DNA of 64,000 bases from Eleginops maclovinus. Taxonomy: Eukaryota > Chordata > Actinopteri > Perciformes > Eleginopidae. The translations under genes and the position numbers were made by a program. Positions 21,043 to 38,470 of this stretch are shown here, in pieces. The stretch is from positions 14,852,921 through 14,916,920 of the forward strand of contig NC_086368.1 in assembly GCF_036324505.1 (NCBI RefSeq), in the 5' to 3' direction. The notes below the pieces were generated by a model. The model saw nothing but the letters and a program-made list of their open reading frames with translations, searched no databases and was not told the DNA's origin. Position 1 is the stretch's first letter; each line of letters starts with the position of its first letter.

Positions 21043-22250
21043 CCTTTAGGTTGGATCACTGACGCTGCCCTGCTAATGGTGAACTGAGGTGGTGGGCTGT
21101 AGCCCGGCAGTCTGATGCAGCAGGCTGCAGGGGGATGGATGTCATATCAGCTGAGAAACAGCGGTTGCTCAATACCGTAAACACTGGAGACTGCGCGCAG
21201 CGAGGGACGAGGGAGCAAAACAAAGGACGTACAGGATGTGACTTTGCTTAAGCAGCAGTTCACTGTTATTTTAACCCCGAGTAACTGCCTCAACATGTTA
21301 TTGATTCAGCAGCACACACTGCACTATACCTAATACTATCTGTATATACACTTAAAGGAGGAAAAATAAATAAATACCATGTTGGTGAAACTAATCCTAA
21401 CTCAAGGTATCCACAGTATTTTATAATAACATGGTAAAACAGGTAAAAAACCTGGTTGAATTTGTCAAAAAGTCGCAAATGAAGGTTTTACTTATGCACC
21501 AGGACTTTTTCTTTTTTCTTTACGGTTTATTGCATTTATAGTGGCTTTGGATAAAAGACGTCAGCTAAATGCTATGCAATAAATAAAACCTGTCTTTATT
21601 GTTGTTTTTAATGTCTTGTAATTGCACTGTTTATAAACGTCGGATCTACGTTTGTCTTACATTATATAACTACACCGTAGTTCTGTACATTATACTTATG
21701 ACAATACACCTTTGAATCTTGAATCTTTCTGTCAAGCACAGATAAGATGTGTGTTTGACAATGTAAAGCTGTTGTTCTTGTTGTTATTTTTGTTGTTGTA
21801 CATTTCAGTCGTGTAACGCTTAAGACTTTACTGAACTTATTGAGATGTAAAACACGACCAATATAAGCACTAATAATATTTCTCAGAAATATCTCCAGCG
21901 AACAACAAAATACTAAATGTTTCAAAGAAAACATTTAAAATGTTACCGTAATGTCGCAGGGAGTGAGCAAGTAAAGTAGAAAAAGAATGCAAATGTAAGA
22001 GGAATAACAAGCGTTCAGCTGTTCACATGCAGCACACATGGGCAGTGAATGCAGCTGAGAAGTGAGCCAATCAGAGAAGAGACGAGAGGTCCAGCAGCCA
22101 ATAGGAGAGGCGGGTCTGGGACAGGGAGGGCGTGATGACTGCTGGGAGCTCACATAAACGTCATCACTGAAACTAGTTAACACGACCCAGACACGGGCCT
22201 CAGTGCGAGAAGCACACAGCCTTCCTGTGGCAAAAGTCATCAACAAGCTC
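21043..22250 (-). promoter_or_regulatory. pfkfb4: pfkfb4 upstream region with CCAAT boxes
   Basis: The first 200 bases upstream of the pfkfb4 ATG are GC-rich and hold the 5' UTR. A second promoter-like patch at 22060-22250 has two CCAAT boxes (gccaatcag at 22066-22074, agccaatagg at 22096-22105), a GC-rich stretch and a CRE-like aacgtcatc near 22155. Which strand it serves is unclear. A 103-codon minus-strand frame over it has no family resemblance and is not called. Confidence 0.35.
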
Positions 22251-22389
22251 TACATAAGATAAGGAAAATATATTTAGAACAAAGGAATTTAAAAACCCAC
22301 TATTAGCTTCATTTTATGCAGTTATCCTAAATCTTATTATTTTTGTAAGAGAAAGCCAGCCGTCACCAGTTTAATCTATTGTGCAGGTC

Positions 22390-22650
22390 AGTTTAGGGCC
22401 GAAACAAATGATAGTTCTTACTAGATATGCAAACATTATTTGATTAGTCATATACTATTACATTAATCAACAACTATTCTGAAAAAATAAATAATCTTAT
22501 GGATTTATTTCAGTTCTTCAAAATGAAGATATGCCGCTTTATCACATATTAAATACATGTAAAATATTTTCATTCTGTAGTATTTTAATCAGAGATTTTC
22601 AAAAATAATGACTCCAGTAGTTAAGAAAATAATCAGCAGATACATCCATA
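22390..22650 (+). repeat. Degenerate teleost interspersed repeat (AATCGATT family)
   Basis: The ends ggccgaaacaaatga and gaaaataatcagcagat, and the internal order of motifs, resemble a dispersed fish repeat whose ends read 'ggctgaaacaa...' and '...gagaaaataatcagcagatt'. This copy is heavily mutated. A second, inverted copy lies at 48812-49065 and a short fragment near 36430-36470. Family recognition is from memory. Confidence 0.45.
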
Positions 22651-23416
22651 GAGTGTAAGGTTCCCACAGCAAGATGGCACCTTCAAGTACCTTGTTTTGT
22701 CCGACCAAAAATCTAGGTCAAGACAAAACAAGCTATAATACATTAAATTAGAAAATATATAAAAGAACAGAGAAGCAGCATCGACATTTTAAATGTATGA
22801 ATCAGCAAATTATGATAAATGCCCAAAACTTGTGTCAATACAGATCCTGCATATCAACTAATTGATTCACAGACAAGCAGGAGACTTATTATTTGTTCTG
22901 TAGTACATTTAAGTCTTGCATATTAAATACCTTTTTTACAATTTGTTTATGTCTCTACACAGCAGTGTGGTGGTCCCAAGAAAAAATACATGCGAATAAC
23001 ATTTGTGAACAACCAAAACAATATGAAACTGGAGAAAATGTTGTCTACAGCTAAGTCCTGCACAAGACAAAAGGTCCAGTGCAGCAGCTTAGCACATCAC
23101 TAACCAGAAGTGCTTCACACTTCACTTTCAGCTAATGACTAAATGCAGTCAGATTAAAAACACACTGACTTTACTTTAGGGATCTTGAATTGTTTTGTTC
23201 CTGATGAAGCCTTATCTAGGGTCAGAGATGTAACACTAGGGGGAGCTGCTGACTCATTTCCAAAGGCCAACATTTTACTGAACAGATGTTGACAATACAA
23301 ATGTATCCTACTGGCCGCTGTGTTTTCAATCATCAACTGCGACAGTAAACACACACACACAGGTCAGAGAAGATTCAGCATGCCTGCAGGACTTATCCCA
23401 TCAACAACACACTTCA

Positions 23417-23529
<113 letters not shown>

Positions 23530-23914
23530 TGCATGCAGTACAAATCACTTTAGCACGGTGCAGCAACTCCTAGATGGTAAATAACAGACCGTTAGAAGTG
23601 TATCTATCAAACTGACAACAGTATTGAAAGCAATACAATATCCAGTGTGAAGTGTCTAAGTTTGACCTGCTTTAATACAACATCTAAAAGGAGAAATCAT
23701 TCGGGTGTGAGTAAGAAATAAGAGCTGGTTCCCTTCAAGAAAATAACATCTGTGGCTAACAAATGTTTATAATACTTTTGTTCAGCTTGTTATTCACATA
23801 GCTTGATAAGAGATTTAGACAAAAATATCATAAAACTAAGTAATGATTGATATTCGTATCAGGGTGTAGCATTTCTCATTTAGAACAACTTCTGCTTTTA
23901 AGACAGACACACAC

Positions 23915-24145
23915 AGCTCTGGAAAAAATGAAGAAACCACTCTAAATGTTTCTTAAATCTTTGTCTCTACATGTATGGCAGCCATTCCAGTGTCTGTTGA
24001 ATTCCAACACAGAGAGAACTTGTCAGTAGTTTATAGAATACGATAAAAAAATAATAATAATCATTTAACTCAAAGACATGTCTATAAATAATAAAACAAG
24101 AGAAAATGATAATGCTGAAGTGGTCTCTTGATTTGTTCCGGGGCT
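23915..24145. mobile_element. 231-bp non-autonomous DNA element (MITE-like)
   Basis: The left end agctctggaaaaaatgaa and the right end (minus strand) agccccggaacaaatcaa form imperfect terminal inverted repeats of 27 bases with 22 matches. The inside is AT-rich and non-coding. It resembles a short element that is abundant in fish genomes, where the same motifs (atgtatggcagccattcc, ttgaattccaacacagag) recur. The superfamily is not assigned, and I could not define a clean target-site duplication. Confidence 0.65.
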
Positions 24146-26670
24146 ATAGACTGGGCTTTTCTTCAGTGAGCAATCTTCAAGTTTAGACGGGATTGAGGTG
24201 AGGGCTCTGTGCTGGCCGACCCCTTCTCTAGTTGAGGACCTAGTTTTGGCAGACAAATATTGGAAGACCTTTCCTTTTTAAAGATGTCCCTGTTCACAAA
24301 AACCACAGTGTACTTTGGCTTACAATATTTACATAATACATGCTGTACTATAAACTATAACTTGGGTTTAGCTCAAAGCATTTAAAACAGACTCAGGATA
24401 AAAGTATGTGGAATGGGGCGTTAAAATATAGCCCAAGGTAACGCCTTAATATAGCTGGTTTTATACAGTCACAAAGACATTCATTTTACAAAGATAATAG
24501 TTATTAAAAATAGCAGAGAATATTGGCATTTCTGATTGACCAAAGTCTTATAAATGATAACTTGATTATCAAATAAACTGGTAATTAGTTTGGGGTCAAT
24601 CAACTATGATTAATGGACTAATGTTTTCACCACTTATTTGTTTTAAGTGGTCTATATGTTCGTTTTGTGATAGGTGCGATGGAGGATGACAGGAGAGGAG
24701 GTTTCATCCGAGTCAGCAAGATTAAAGTCTCCATTGTACAGGAGTGTTTCCACATTTGCAAGCAGAAACATACACAAGTAACACAAACAACGTCCAGCCT
24801 CAATGCTCCCACATGCCAAAACATCAGCAAGATCATTGCAGTGAGCAGGCGTACTTATAGGCTGCGTTGGCCACACGCGCGCGCGCACGCACGCTGCAGC
24901 TCTGCCTGGAGCCTATAATGAGATTCTGAGCGAGTGGGTGAACTTTCCCCCAGATAGAGAGCAGACATAGGGAGGGAGGGAGGCGCAGGGAGCCAGCGAG
25001 GACGGAGGGGAGGGAGTGTTTTATTGTGTTTATTCAGAGAAGAAATCTGACGGAGATAATTAAAAAAAAGGAGAAGGTGAATGTTCTGCAGCTGGCATGA
25101 TGCGTGGGGGTAAATATTCTGCTCTGCCACCATGGAGTGCACGTAGGTAAAGAATCTGTGACGGTATGCTGCACCCACTGAAGGATATTTCTCTCCGTCT
25201 GCAGTTATAAACACACTTGGGACAAAGCTAACTCAATAATTTCAAAAAAACAGTGTCTTGTTAACATTCCTGTTTACAGCAGGGGCATGCAGGTAGACTT
25301 TAGGCACAGCTACTGAAAAGCTAAAATACAAAGCAGTGTTTGTCTTTGACCTAAAAAAATAACTAGGCCAGGCTCTCCCTCAAATACACTTTTATGCTTC
25401 TTCTAACTTGTTTTTCCTGTTGTTCTGCATAGCCCTACCTCTCTGTGAGGCAGACTGACAGCAGAGCATATTATGCACACCAACACGCTCTGTCATCCCT
25501 CGTACATCCGCCACAACGTTTTAAACCTCCGTGATCATATGCGTGCAAATGTCAGTTCATTAGTCCCTGGAGATACAAAATCTACCAGGGACTTGTTGGA
25601 TAGAGTTTGTTTGACAGAGTAACACAATACCTGAGTCCCTACAGATCAACGGCCATAGTATTTGCACTGGTTCAGATGTCCTTCATATGCACATCTAATC
25701 CTCTATAGTATGTGAAGTATTCATTCGAGAATACTAATAGAATAGTAGCTTGGGTTTGACAGTATGCAAAAGTAAACACAAAAACGTTCAGGCTAAAATG
25801 TTAAGAACATGCAGATATCTTTGACACAAGCCACCAACAGTTAGACCAGGATTTTGCACCAAAAAGAAAAAGATCTCTCATCCAATGCTACATATTTTTG
25901 TAGCAATTGGATTTCCTACACTTAATCCTACAATAAATATTCTAAATTGCATGTTTTAGCTACAATAATCCCTATAAGCACAATATTAAAAGCAAGCCTA
26001 TAATATCCTTGGAAAACAAAAGCTCCGAAAAGTGCGTTGAGGATCAGATCTGCAGTAAAACGAGTGTGGGGATAAGGCTGTTCAAAGAAGTCCTGCCCTA
26101 CTCTCACCTCTCCTACCCTCTACTCCTTCCACATAGTATGTCCTCACATCAGCTTTATAGTACCAAATACAACTAAATATTTCTGGAACATTCTGCAGTT
26201 GCAGCTTCATCTCTCAGATCTGTCATCTCGCGGTCCTTGACCCAACATTATAAAAAGTGACAGGACGATAAAAAACATTTCTTCAAACAAACAGTCGTGT
26301 TTACATCCCCTCATTAACTGTTAGCCCACCAGATAGCTTGCATGCTAGCTAACCAGCAGCTGCAGACAGGTTTAGCAGCAGATAGGAAGATGCTTTAGCT
26401 ACTTAGGCATCCATGCATTTGCAAACTATGTATTTACAACGTGAAAGCAGTCTTTAACAATGTTTCCTGGTGCAGCCTGTCCCGTTTTTCCTCGGTAGGC
26501 AGCCCTGTCAGCTCTGGAGCATGCATACGTGACAGAGACTTGTTTACTTCCACCGCCTGCTAGCCCAGCTGCTCTGTAGCACTCACTGCACACTATGTCG
26601 TCTTGAAAGAGTTAACAGAACATAAATAAGAAAATAAAAAGTGAGACCTCAGTGGGAGTTTGCACCCTAC
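24146..26670. other. Intergenic region with a GC- and purine-rich patch
   Basis: No supported gene. Between about 24850 and 25150 the + strand is GC/purine-rich, with a cctataatg box, a GGGAGGGAGGGAGG tract near 24971 and ccaccATGG at 25128-25135 followed by a donor-like gtaggt. The frame from that ATG is only four codons, so if transcribed this would be a leader or a long non-coding RNA exon. The rest is AT-rich. GTTAGC/GCTAGC/GCTAAC copies cluster at 26320-26353. Confidence 0.35.
24872..24893. repeat. Alternating purine-pyrimidine CG/CA tract
   Basis: About 22 bases of strict CA/CG alternation, a sequence type that can adopt Z-DNA. Similar tracts lie at 26783-26795 and 26804-26829. Confidence 0.8.
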
Positions 26671-26701
26671 CTGTGTTTCTGGAGCGGCAGGAGCCCCTCA
26701 T
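26671..26701 (-). other. pfkfb4: Candidate alternative first coding exon for pfkfb4
   Basis: On the minus strand gggaccATGA starts a ten-codon frame, MRGSCRSRNT, followed by one G and a donor gtaggg. The phase (one base of the next codon) matches pfkfb4 exon 2, which begins TG to complete a Val codon before CMTNCPTL. The patch is GC-richer than its surroundings and lies in the gap between pfkfb4 and the WASP-like gene. PFKFB paralogues are known to use alternative first exons with short unrelated N-termini. Phase agreement alone has a one in three chance. Confidence 0.3.
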
Positions 26702-26782
26702 GGTCCCGGTTTTTAAAGCCTCCTCTCTCCAGTGTGGTGAGCAAAGTGAGTTCTGCAGCAGCACAGCAATGAATGGAGAGAG

Positions 26783-26829
26783 GTGCGCGCGCGCATTATC
26801 GCCTACATACGCACGCACGCACGTGCACA
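26783..26829. repeat. CG/CA alternating tracts
   Basis: Two alternating purine-pyrimidine runs, gtgcgcgcgcgca (26783-26795) and the tacgcacgcacgcacgtg-containing run (26804-26829). They lie about 80-130 bases upstream of the candidate pfkfb4 alternative first exon on the minus strand. Confidence 0.8.
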
Positions 26830-27712
26830 AGCACAGCCACTTGTTATTGTTTTTGCCTTGATCATGTGCATCTAAAAGGGCTTGAACATATCTAAACAGG
26901 TTATGTTCAAGTTCTTTTTCATGTCAGAACAAGTATCCCTACTACATGCACAAGCCAGTGCATGAAACTACCCCTGAACCCCCCCAACTACATTGTATTT
27001 TATTTCATTGTAAATGTTTAGTGCGTTTGCAATGATGAAATACATTATCAACCAAGATGCATTAACACACAATCTTAAGGCCCTAACTGTAACTGGAATA
27101 ACGTGTCAAAATGTATATAGAGTTATTTCAGTTTAATGGTGCAAATTCTTAAACATTAAATCACAGTATTTGAAAAGTTCTTGTATTTGCCGGTTCCTCA
27201 GCCTGTAAGGTAAGAACGGACAACATTTCAGAGGGAAACAGAATTTGAGCTCCTTCAGCGTCAGGTTAAGGGAAACTTATTTTATGCTTTGGCATTGCTT
27301 TATTCCTTTCTTGGTCTATAGATACTTTTGACCAATTCCTAATTTTCTTCTTGTTGTCTTTGTTTTAGGTCATTCTGTCTTTTTGTACATTTCTTCTTCT
27401 CCATTCAACTCAAATAAAGGACATAGATGAAGTCGTAATGAGGTGAACTGAATCATAAAAGTTTTGCACAAAAAAACATACACAATAATAAAAGCATGTA
27501 ACCAGGTTGTATAACATCACAGGAGTACTAGTTGGATTATGGGTAAATAATAAAGATTCCTACTTGGGGGTGACAGTGTCTGATCAAAACACACTGATAA
27601 GGGGGTGCAGCAGTAACTTGTGTTAACAGCTTGATTCAGCTATGGCCTTGTGAGAGAATAAGAGACAAGAGGCAGCATATCAGCCCCTATCAAATACATT
27701 TTAAATGACAAC

Positions 27713-30700
27713 TCAATTTAAACAGGAGTTTCTTCCAAAGATCTCGTCGCTTTTAGTGTCTGGCTCAATATCACTCTGATCTGCACTTGTCCTTTGCATC
27801 TTCTTTTGTCTGAAGAGTTCCCTCATTGCATTAAGAATAAGGTCACCCTTTTCTGAAGCTGCTTGCGAGGCCACCTGGTACCGCAAAAAAAGTGAATATT
27901 ACTCACCAAACCTTTTACATTTTAAAATGTAGACAACTGCAACATTAGCTTACAGGTTTGAAACTTGCGCTCTTTCTGATCCTCTCTGTGAGAACTGGCG
28001 CAGGAGTAGATGGAGGAAGAGGAATCTGCAGGGGAATAGTACTCTGATGTAGTGAGTTTGTGAACGGTGGTGTGGACTGGGAGGTGCTGCTGCCTTGAGA
28101 GGGAACTGGTGGTAAAGGCCCTTTCTTCAAAGCGAGAGAGATGGACGCCCCTGCAGCTCTTGGCAAGGTGTGAGATACAGGGCCTATCAAATATGCAAAA
28201 TAACTGTCTTAAAATATCCAGGATATGTTAATTGATTAATTTTGAAGCATAACAAACACAAAAGATACAAACACTACACCACACATGCTCAAGATAAAGT
28301 ACCTCTGTTCCTCAGCTCTCTTTGCACAGCCTTTATTCCTCCAAATTGTTTGATGATGCAGTCAACAGCTTCTGAAACATCTTTTTCTTGCAGATCTTCC
28401 TCAGTGAGGCTTGCCTGCACCAACAGCCTCCTCATACCAGGGTCCAGTTCCTTTAACTTTTCATTGAAGTAAACAGGGAATGGAATAAATTAGCGCACTG
28501 TTTCCAGAAGTTTGAGTCTCACGATGTGACATTCTGCCTGTGTAACTACCATAGGTCTTTCCTCCTTCTGGAAATGTTGCTCCTTGTCTAAAAGGTCCAG
28601 TCGCTTAATTGTACTGAAAGACAAAGTAAATCATTGCTTTAATCCCCTGCTCTCTTCACATCTTTACATCTATGCATCATAACATATTTGTCACCCAAAA
28701 TTAGGCAGATCACTTGTCGACTTGATTTTTTTTTCAACATCTGTTTTTTCACTCATCATGGTCATCTTTTCTGAAAAACAGAAGGCGTGAATTTAGAAAA
28801 ATTGAAGATTGACAGAGATGTTTTCACTTTAAAAGAGCAAACACACATTTGAAGTGTGTTTATCTTGATAATGCTATTATTCTAACCTTGGTCTCTTTGA
28901 ACAGCCTCGACGGACAGAAGAAATTCTTCTGCCTCTGCCTCATTGGCAAAGTTGAGGCCTACCTGGTTGCCCTGTTCAGACACAGCAAACCCATGAATAA
29001 ATACTAAAAACGAATTATCTGAACGATGAATGATACTTAAATAATAAATAGTATCCGGACATAATTAGTGTTGAATTATGTTCAAGAATCATTTTAATGT
29101 TGCAGGTGGTAAAGTTGGAGCCAATTTAATTTACCCTATTTTTATCACAGGACAATTTATTCAGTTATAATGCATTTAGCATTATTCATTGATTTATACT
29201 TTATATTAATTATCTGAAAGAATTCAATTAATATACTTATAGTAACATGTAACCTCTGAATCATGTGAGCATGTTGCATTCACTGATACTTGCTTACATC
29301 TGCAGGGAATGTGTGGAAGAACTTGCAAGGTGCAGTGTATTTGAATGGGATGTACAGCTCCTGCTCCCACAGTAAAGTGGCGTGCTTTGTCCAGGAAAAG
29401 ACACAGGAATGATTGAAAGAAAGGAAAAAGTGAAAGAGGTTATATGCAGATATTGAACTGTAGATGTAACATTAGGAAAAGTGTAGGGACACCAAACAAG
29501 ATATTGTCACTAAGGTCTGCAGTTCCTCTTACCTTGACACAGTACAGACGCAGGAAGTAGGTGTGGATGTAAGTATCCTCAATGAGACACACAGCGCCAC
29601 AACCCAACCAAGTCCAGCCTGGACTCTCACCCCCGGTCTCTTCTGCAACCAGAACCTGTGCTACTGTGGACTTGATCAGCTGCAATACAACAGTGCAGAC
29701 GAAAACTATTTCATACACTTATTTAAACTTGTGCAAAAACACTGATTAGTAATTTAATGATTGAAAAGATAATAAACTTTAACATACTTAATAACCAAAG
29801 TAGGCTAAAAGGATTAAATGTGCTGAGCTGTTTAAAAGCCGCTTATCTGCTGGTGAAGGTATGGAAGACCTTTAAGACCCACCAAGCATTCTTGATTGGG
29901 AATGTAGTCTGTGTTTGTGCATCTCCTCTACCATCAGAAATATATTTTTTTCTCTGGTATTTTATTATCCCCATCCCTCTCCTTTCTAAAGTTTAAACAA
30001 TCTGAGTGTTATGTCAGAGAGGCATCTTCTCAGAGGGACCATTATCTCTTTTAAATTATCCATTAACTTTTTAATAAATAACAACCCAACTTAAACTTTG
30101 CTACCTTATTTAGTTCCCTTGTGTGTGATGGCATATTATTACCCAAAGTTAATGAAGTTGCAGGATTACAGTTACACTTTTTTCTAATGTTCTAATGTTA
30201 TGCTGTCTTTAAAACCAACTCCAATCTCTTCTATAATTTAATGTCCAACCTTTATTAAATATGCAGCTACCCTTAAGTTTCTTAAACATTTTGGTAATGA
30301 ATCATTAAACTTTATGTTATGGATTGAAGTCCTGCAGTTGGCTAAATTTGCATTTTTTGTTTCCAAAATAAGCATCTTGTTTTTTATTTCTTCATCACCG
30401 CCTCTAACTTCTTTGCTCTTTAAGGTGCTCTAGTCTCCATTTTAGTAACATATAGCACCAGCTCTGGTAACATATTCAGGTTGTGTCATGCAACAGAAAG
30501 CAACAAAAAAAACAACATCACAGAAAGCCCATTCATCTCTTTGATCAATGTTACTGATAACATGAAAACAACACCAGGAAATGACAGAACACATGTTCAA
30601 CCAAACAGATGAAATGTAACTTTTTCAACATTTTACCTTTACCAGTGTTTACCAGACTCAGACACCCATTTGGTTTGGCTTATTCCGGGTTTAAATATTT

Positions 30701-30881
30701 AGAAATAGAGAACACATACAGTATACTCAGGTAAATTGTGTCAACCAGATACTTTAAATTGACAGTAATAAACAGAACTGACCTTACACTGAGGGTGGAG
30801 CAGAGTGAAGAGGACACCTTTCTCACGGAAAGTCAGGAGATCACTCATTACCTGACATCCAGGAATCACACCTGACGCCAT
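27713..30881 (-). CDS. Divergent WASP-family protein lacking CRIB and acidic tail
   Basis: Nine exons in transcript order: 30881-30783, 29679-29533, 29384-29298, 28971-28887, 28770-28695, 28613-28550, 28456-28303, 28183-27954, 27874-27713. They give 367 residues (WASP about 502, N-WASP about 505). Residues 12-138 form a WH1 domain (GAVCLIEDTYIHTYFLRLY, LLWEQELY, FFHTF, GLNFANEAEAEEF), which in WASP binds WIP-family partners. Residues 187-237 (LKELDPGMRRLL...GGIKAVQRELRNRG) match the C-terminal helical part of the WASP GTPase-binding domain. The CRIB motif that should precede it is absent. A short proline-rich stretch (about 248-300) leads to one WH2-like motif (PVLTERIRKSASFKPV, about 300-315) and a central-like helix (LILNAMRELFRQKKMQ). 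The tail has only scattered acidic residues and ends NSCLN with no Trp. Probably a fish paralogue of was/wasl with altered regulation. Confidence 0.85.
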
Positions 30882-32517
30882 CACAAGACCCTCGTTTACT
30901 CCGTTTACTTGCCACTACTGCCACCACCTCGTCCTTTCATCCAATTCTAATCCCCGTGCATTTACGCCTGACTATAGCCGGTTTGAATGCCAGTATTTCC
31001 ATTCCAGCTGGTGATCATGCAAATTAATTTGACTTGTTGTTTGCTCTGTATGCACTATGGCTTTCATTTTCTAACTGAACAACTGTACAGTAAATGCAAC
31101 AAGACATTTGTTAGAAAAACACATGTATGATCACTTTTCTGTGATCCATTTGTTAGAAATAAACTTTGAATATTAGTTGAAAAAGGTCAAATGAGATCAA
31201 ATGTGTAACACCTCTTTACTCATCTGTCATGGCATTAAACACTTAAACATAAACAGACCTAATCTACAAGCAATAGTAAAAAGTAACTCAGTTATTTAAC
31301 TCAGGTTATTGTTTGCATTTTTGAGGTGTACTTTACCTGAAAATATGCTTATTATGATACCCTATACTTACATTTGTTAAATTTCCAAGGGAAATATTAA
31401 GTTTATAACAGATAGAAGAGTATAGATGTTACTACAGTGATAATTCTGCTGCCTTATACAATCTTATTGTTTTAAAACATGAATAACAATTTGTCAATAT
31501 TATGATCTTCTACACTGGTAAAAACTGCACTGCATTGTTACTTAATGGAGGGATTTGACATTAGAGTACGTACTTCTTCTACCACTGGCTACGCCCCATA
31601 TTATCCTGTGCACATGAAAAATTAACGGGTGTCGGGTTTATACTTCTAAAGCTCCGGCTAACTGAAGCTCCTTATCATTCAATTTTGAAATATATTGAAA
31701 TGATTAAAGACCAGTCTCTCCATCTAACAAAGTAGACCACAGCATCTTTTTTGTTGTTGTTTTGAACAATAATACAAATGATCATGTGTTACCTTTATTT
31801 ATCCAATCTATCTTTAAAAGCAGGAACTGAAGGATTCTGCAGTAAATCCTCTGGAAGCTGCTTTATGCTCTTTCACCACAATTGATCACAATTTTCTGGG
31901 AATCCTTTCTTCTTTAAATCAGGTTTCTCTGTAAAATCACATTTATTCCTCGTTTTACATCCTTCAGACCTGTAATCTGTTTGCTGGCCCTTCCTTAAAC
32001 CTTTTACAATTTTCTCACACTTTACAGAATACGCAGAAAAAGTGAACATTTATTTTCAGCCATTTACTGAAAGAGTTTCTGGTATAGAAACATTTTTCAT
32101 GGCTTGGTAAATGCTCCAGAGGAGGAAGTTTAAAGTATGTGGAAATGTCTGGTAGGGTTGATATCACACATCAACTTGACCTCTCACAGTTGTAATGTCC
32201 TTTGAATGTGCATAACAATACCCACATCACTAACAATCATAAACGTTACTTTGAGGACTCATAAGTCGGATGTAATCTTTCTTAATAAGTGTATTTTATG
32301 ACTTCCACATATAGTCTTATTCTGTTGGCAGCAAGTAGACCAATTTCTCACGCTGCCACAACAACTTTATACTCAGTTTACTCTCTGATTTCCACCACAC
32401 ATCAAAAGCAGGTTTCTAAAGAGGTTTTATAATTCTCTCAGTGTCAATCAAACTGTATCAAATAGGGTTTTTGAATGCAAGTGACAATACTACACAGCTG
32501 TAAAACATTTTTAAAAG
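30882..32517. other. Intergenic region between mapkapk3 and the WASP-like gene
   Basis: AT-rich, with no coding segment I can support on either strand and no clear CpG-rich promoter. The WASP-like gene presumably starts just upstream of 30881. No TATA box is evident. Confidence 0.5.
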
Positions 32518-32681
32518 TTTTATTTTATGTGTTATATTGGTAACAATGAAAAAGACTGACACTAATTGACTCTTGAGTGTAGTGATACAAGGAAAGTGAA
32601 AAAGTAAGTAGTGATATGTGAATTGGAAAAGTCTGGCGTTGGTGGTTTAAAACTACTTTTATCCAGTGATAATTTCCCCAG

Positions 32682-38470
<5,789 letters not shown>

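Noticed and set aside
21935..22246. 103-codon minus-strand open frame upstream of pfkfb4
   Set aside because: No recognisable domain. It covers a CCAAT-containing GC-rich patch, where long chance frames are common.
24652..24888. Minus-strand frame ending NGDFNLADSDETSSPVILHR...
   Set aside because: Looks mildly protein-like but has no acceptor with AG in a suitable place, no recognised family, and no neighbour it could join.
25132..25146. Strong Kozak ATG on + (ccaccATGG) with nearby donor
   Set aside because: Only four codons before a stop, and no downstream + strand exons are visible. Kept only as a possible non-coding leader in the intergenic entry.
24855..25214. 119-codon minus-strand open frame (MFITADGEKYPSVGAAYR...)
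   Set aside because: Low-complexity tail, no domain, crosses a purine-rich tract. Nothing links it to a neighbouring gene.
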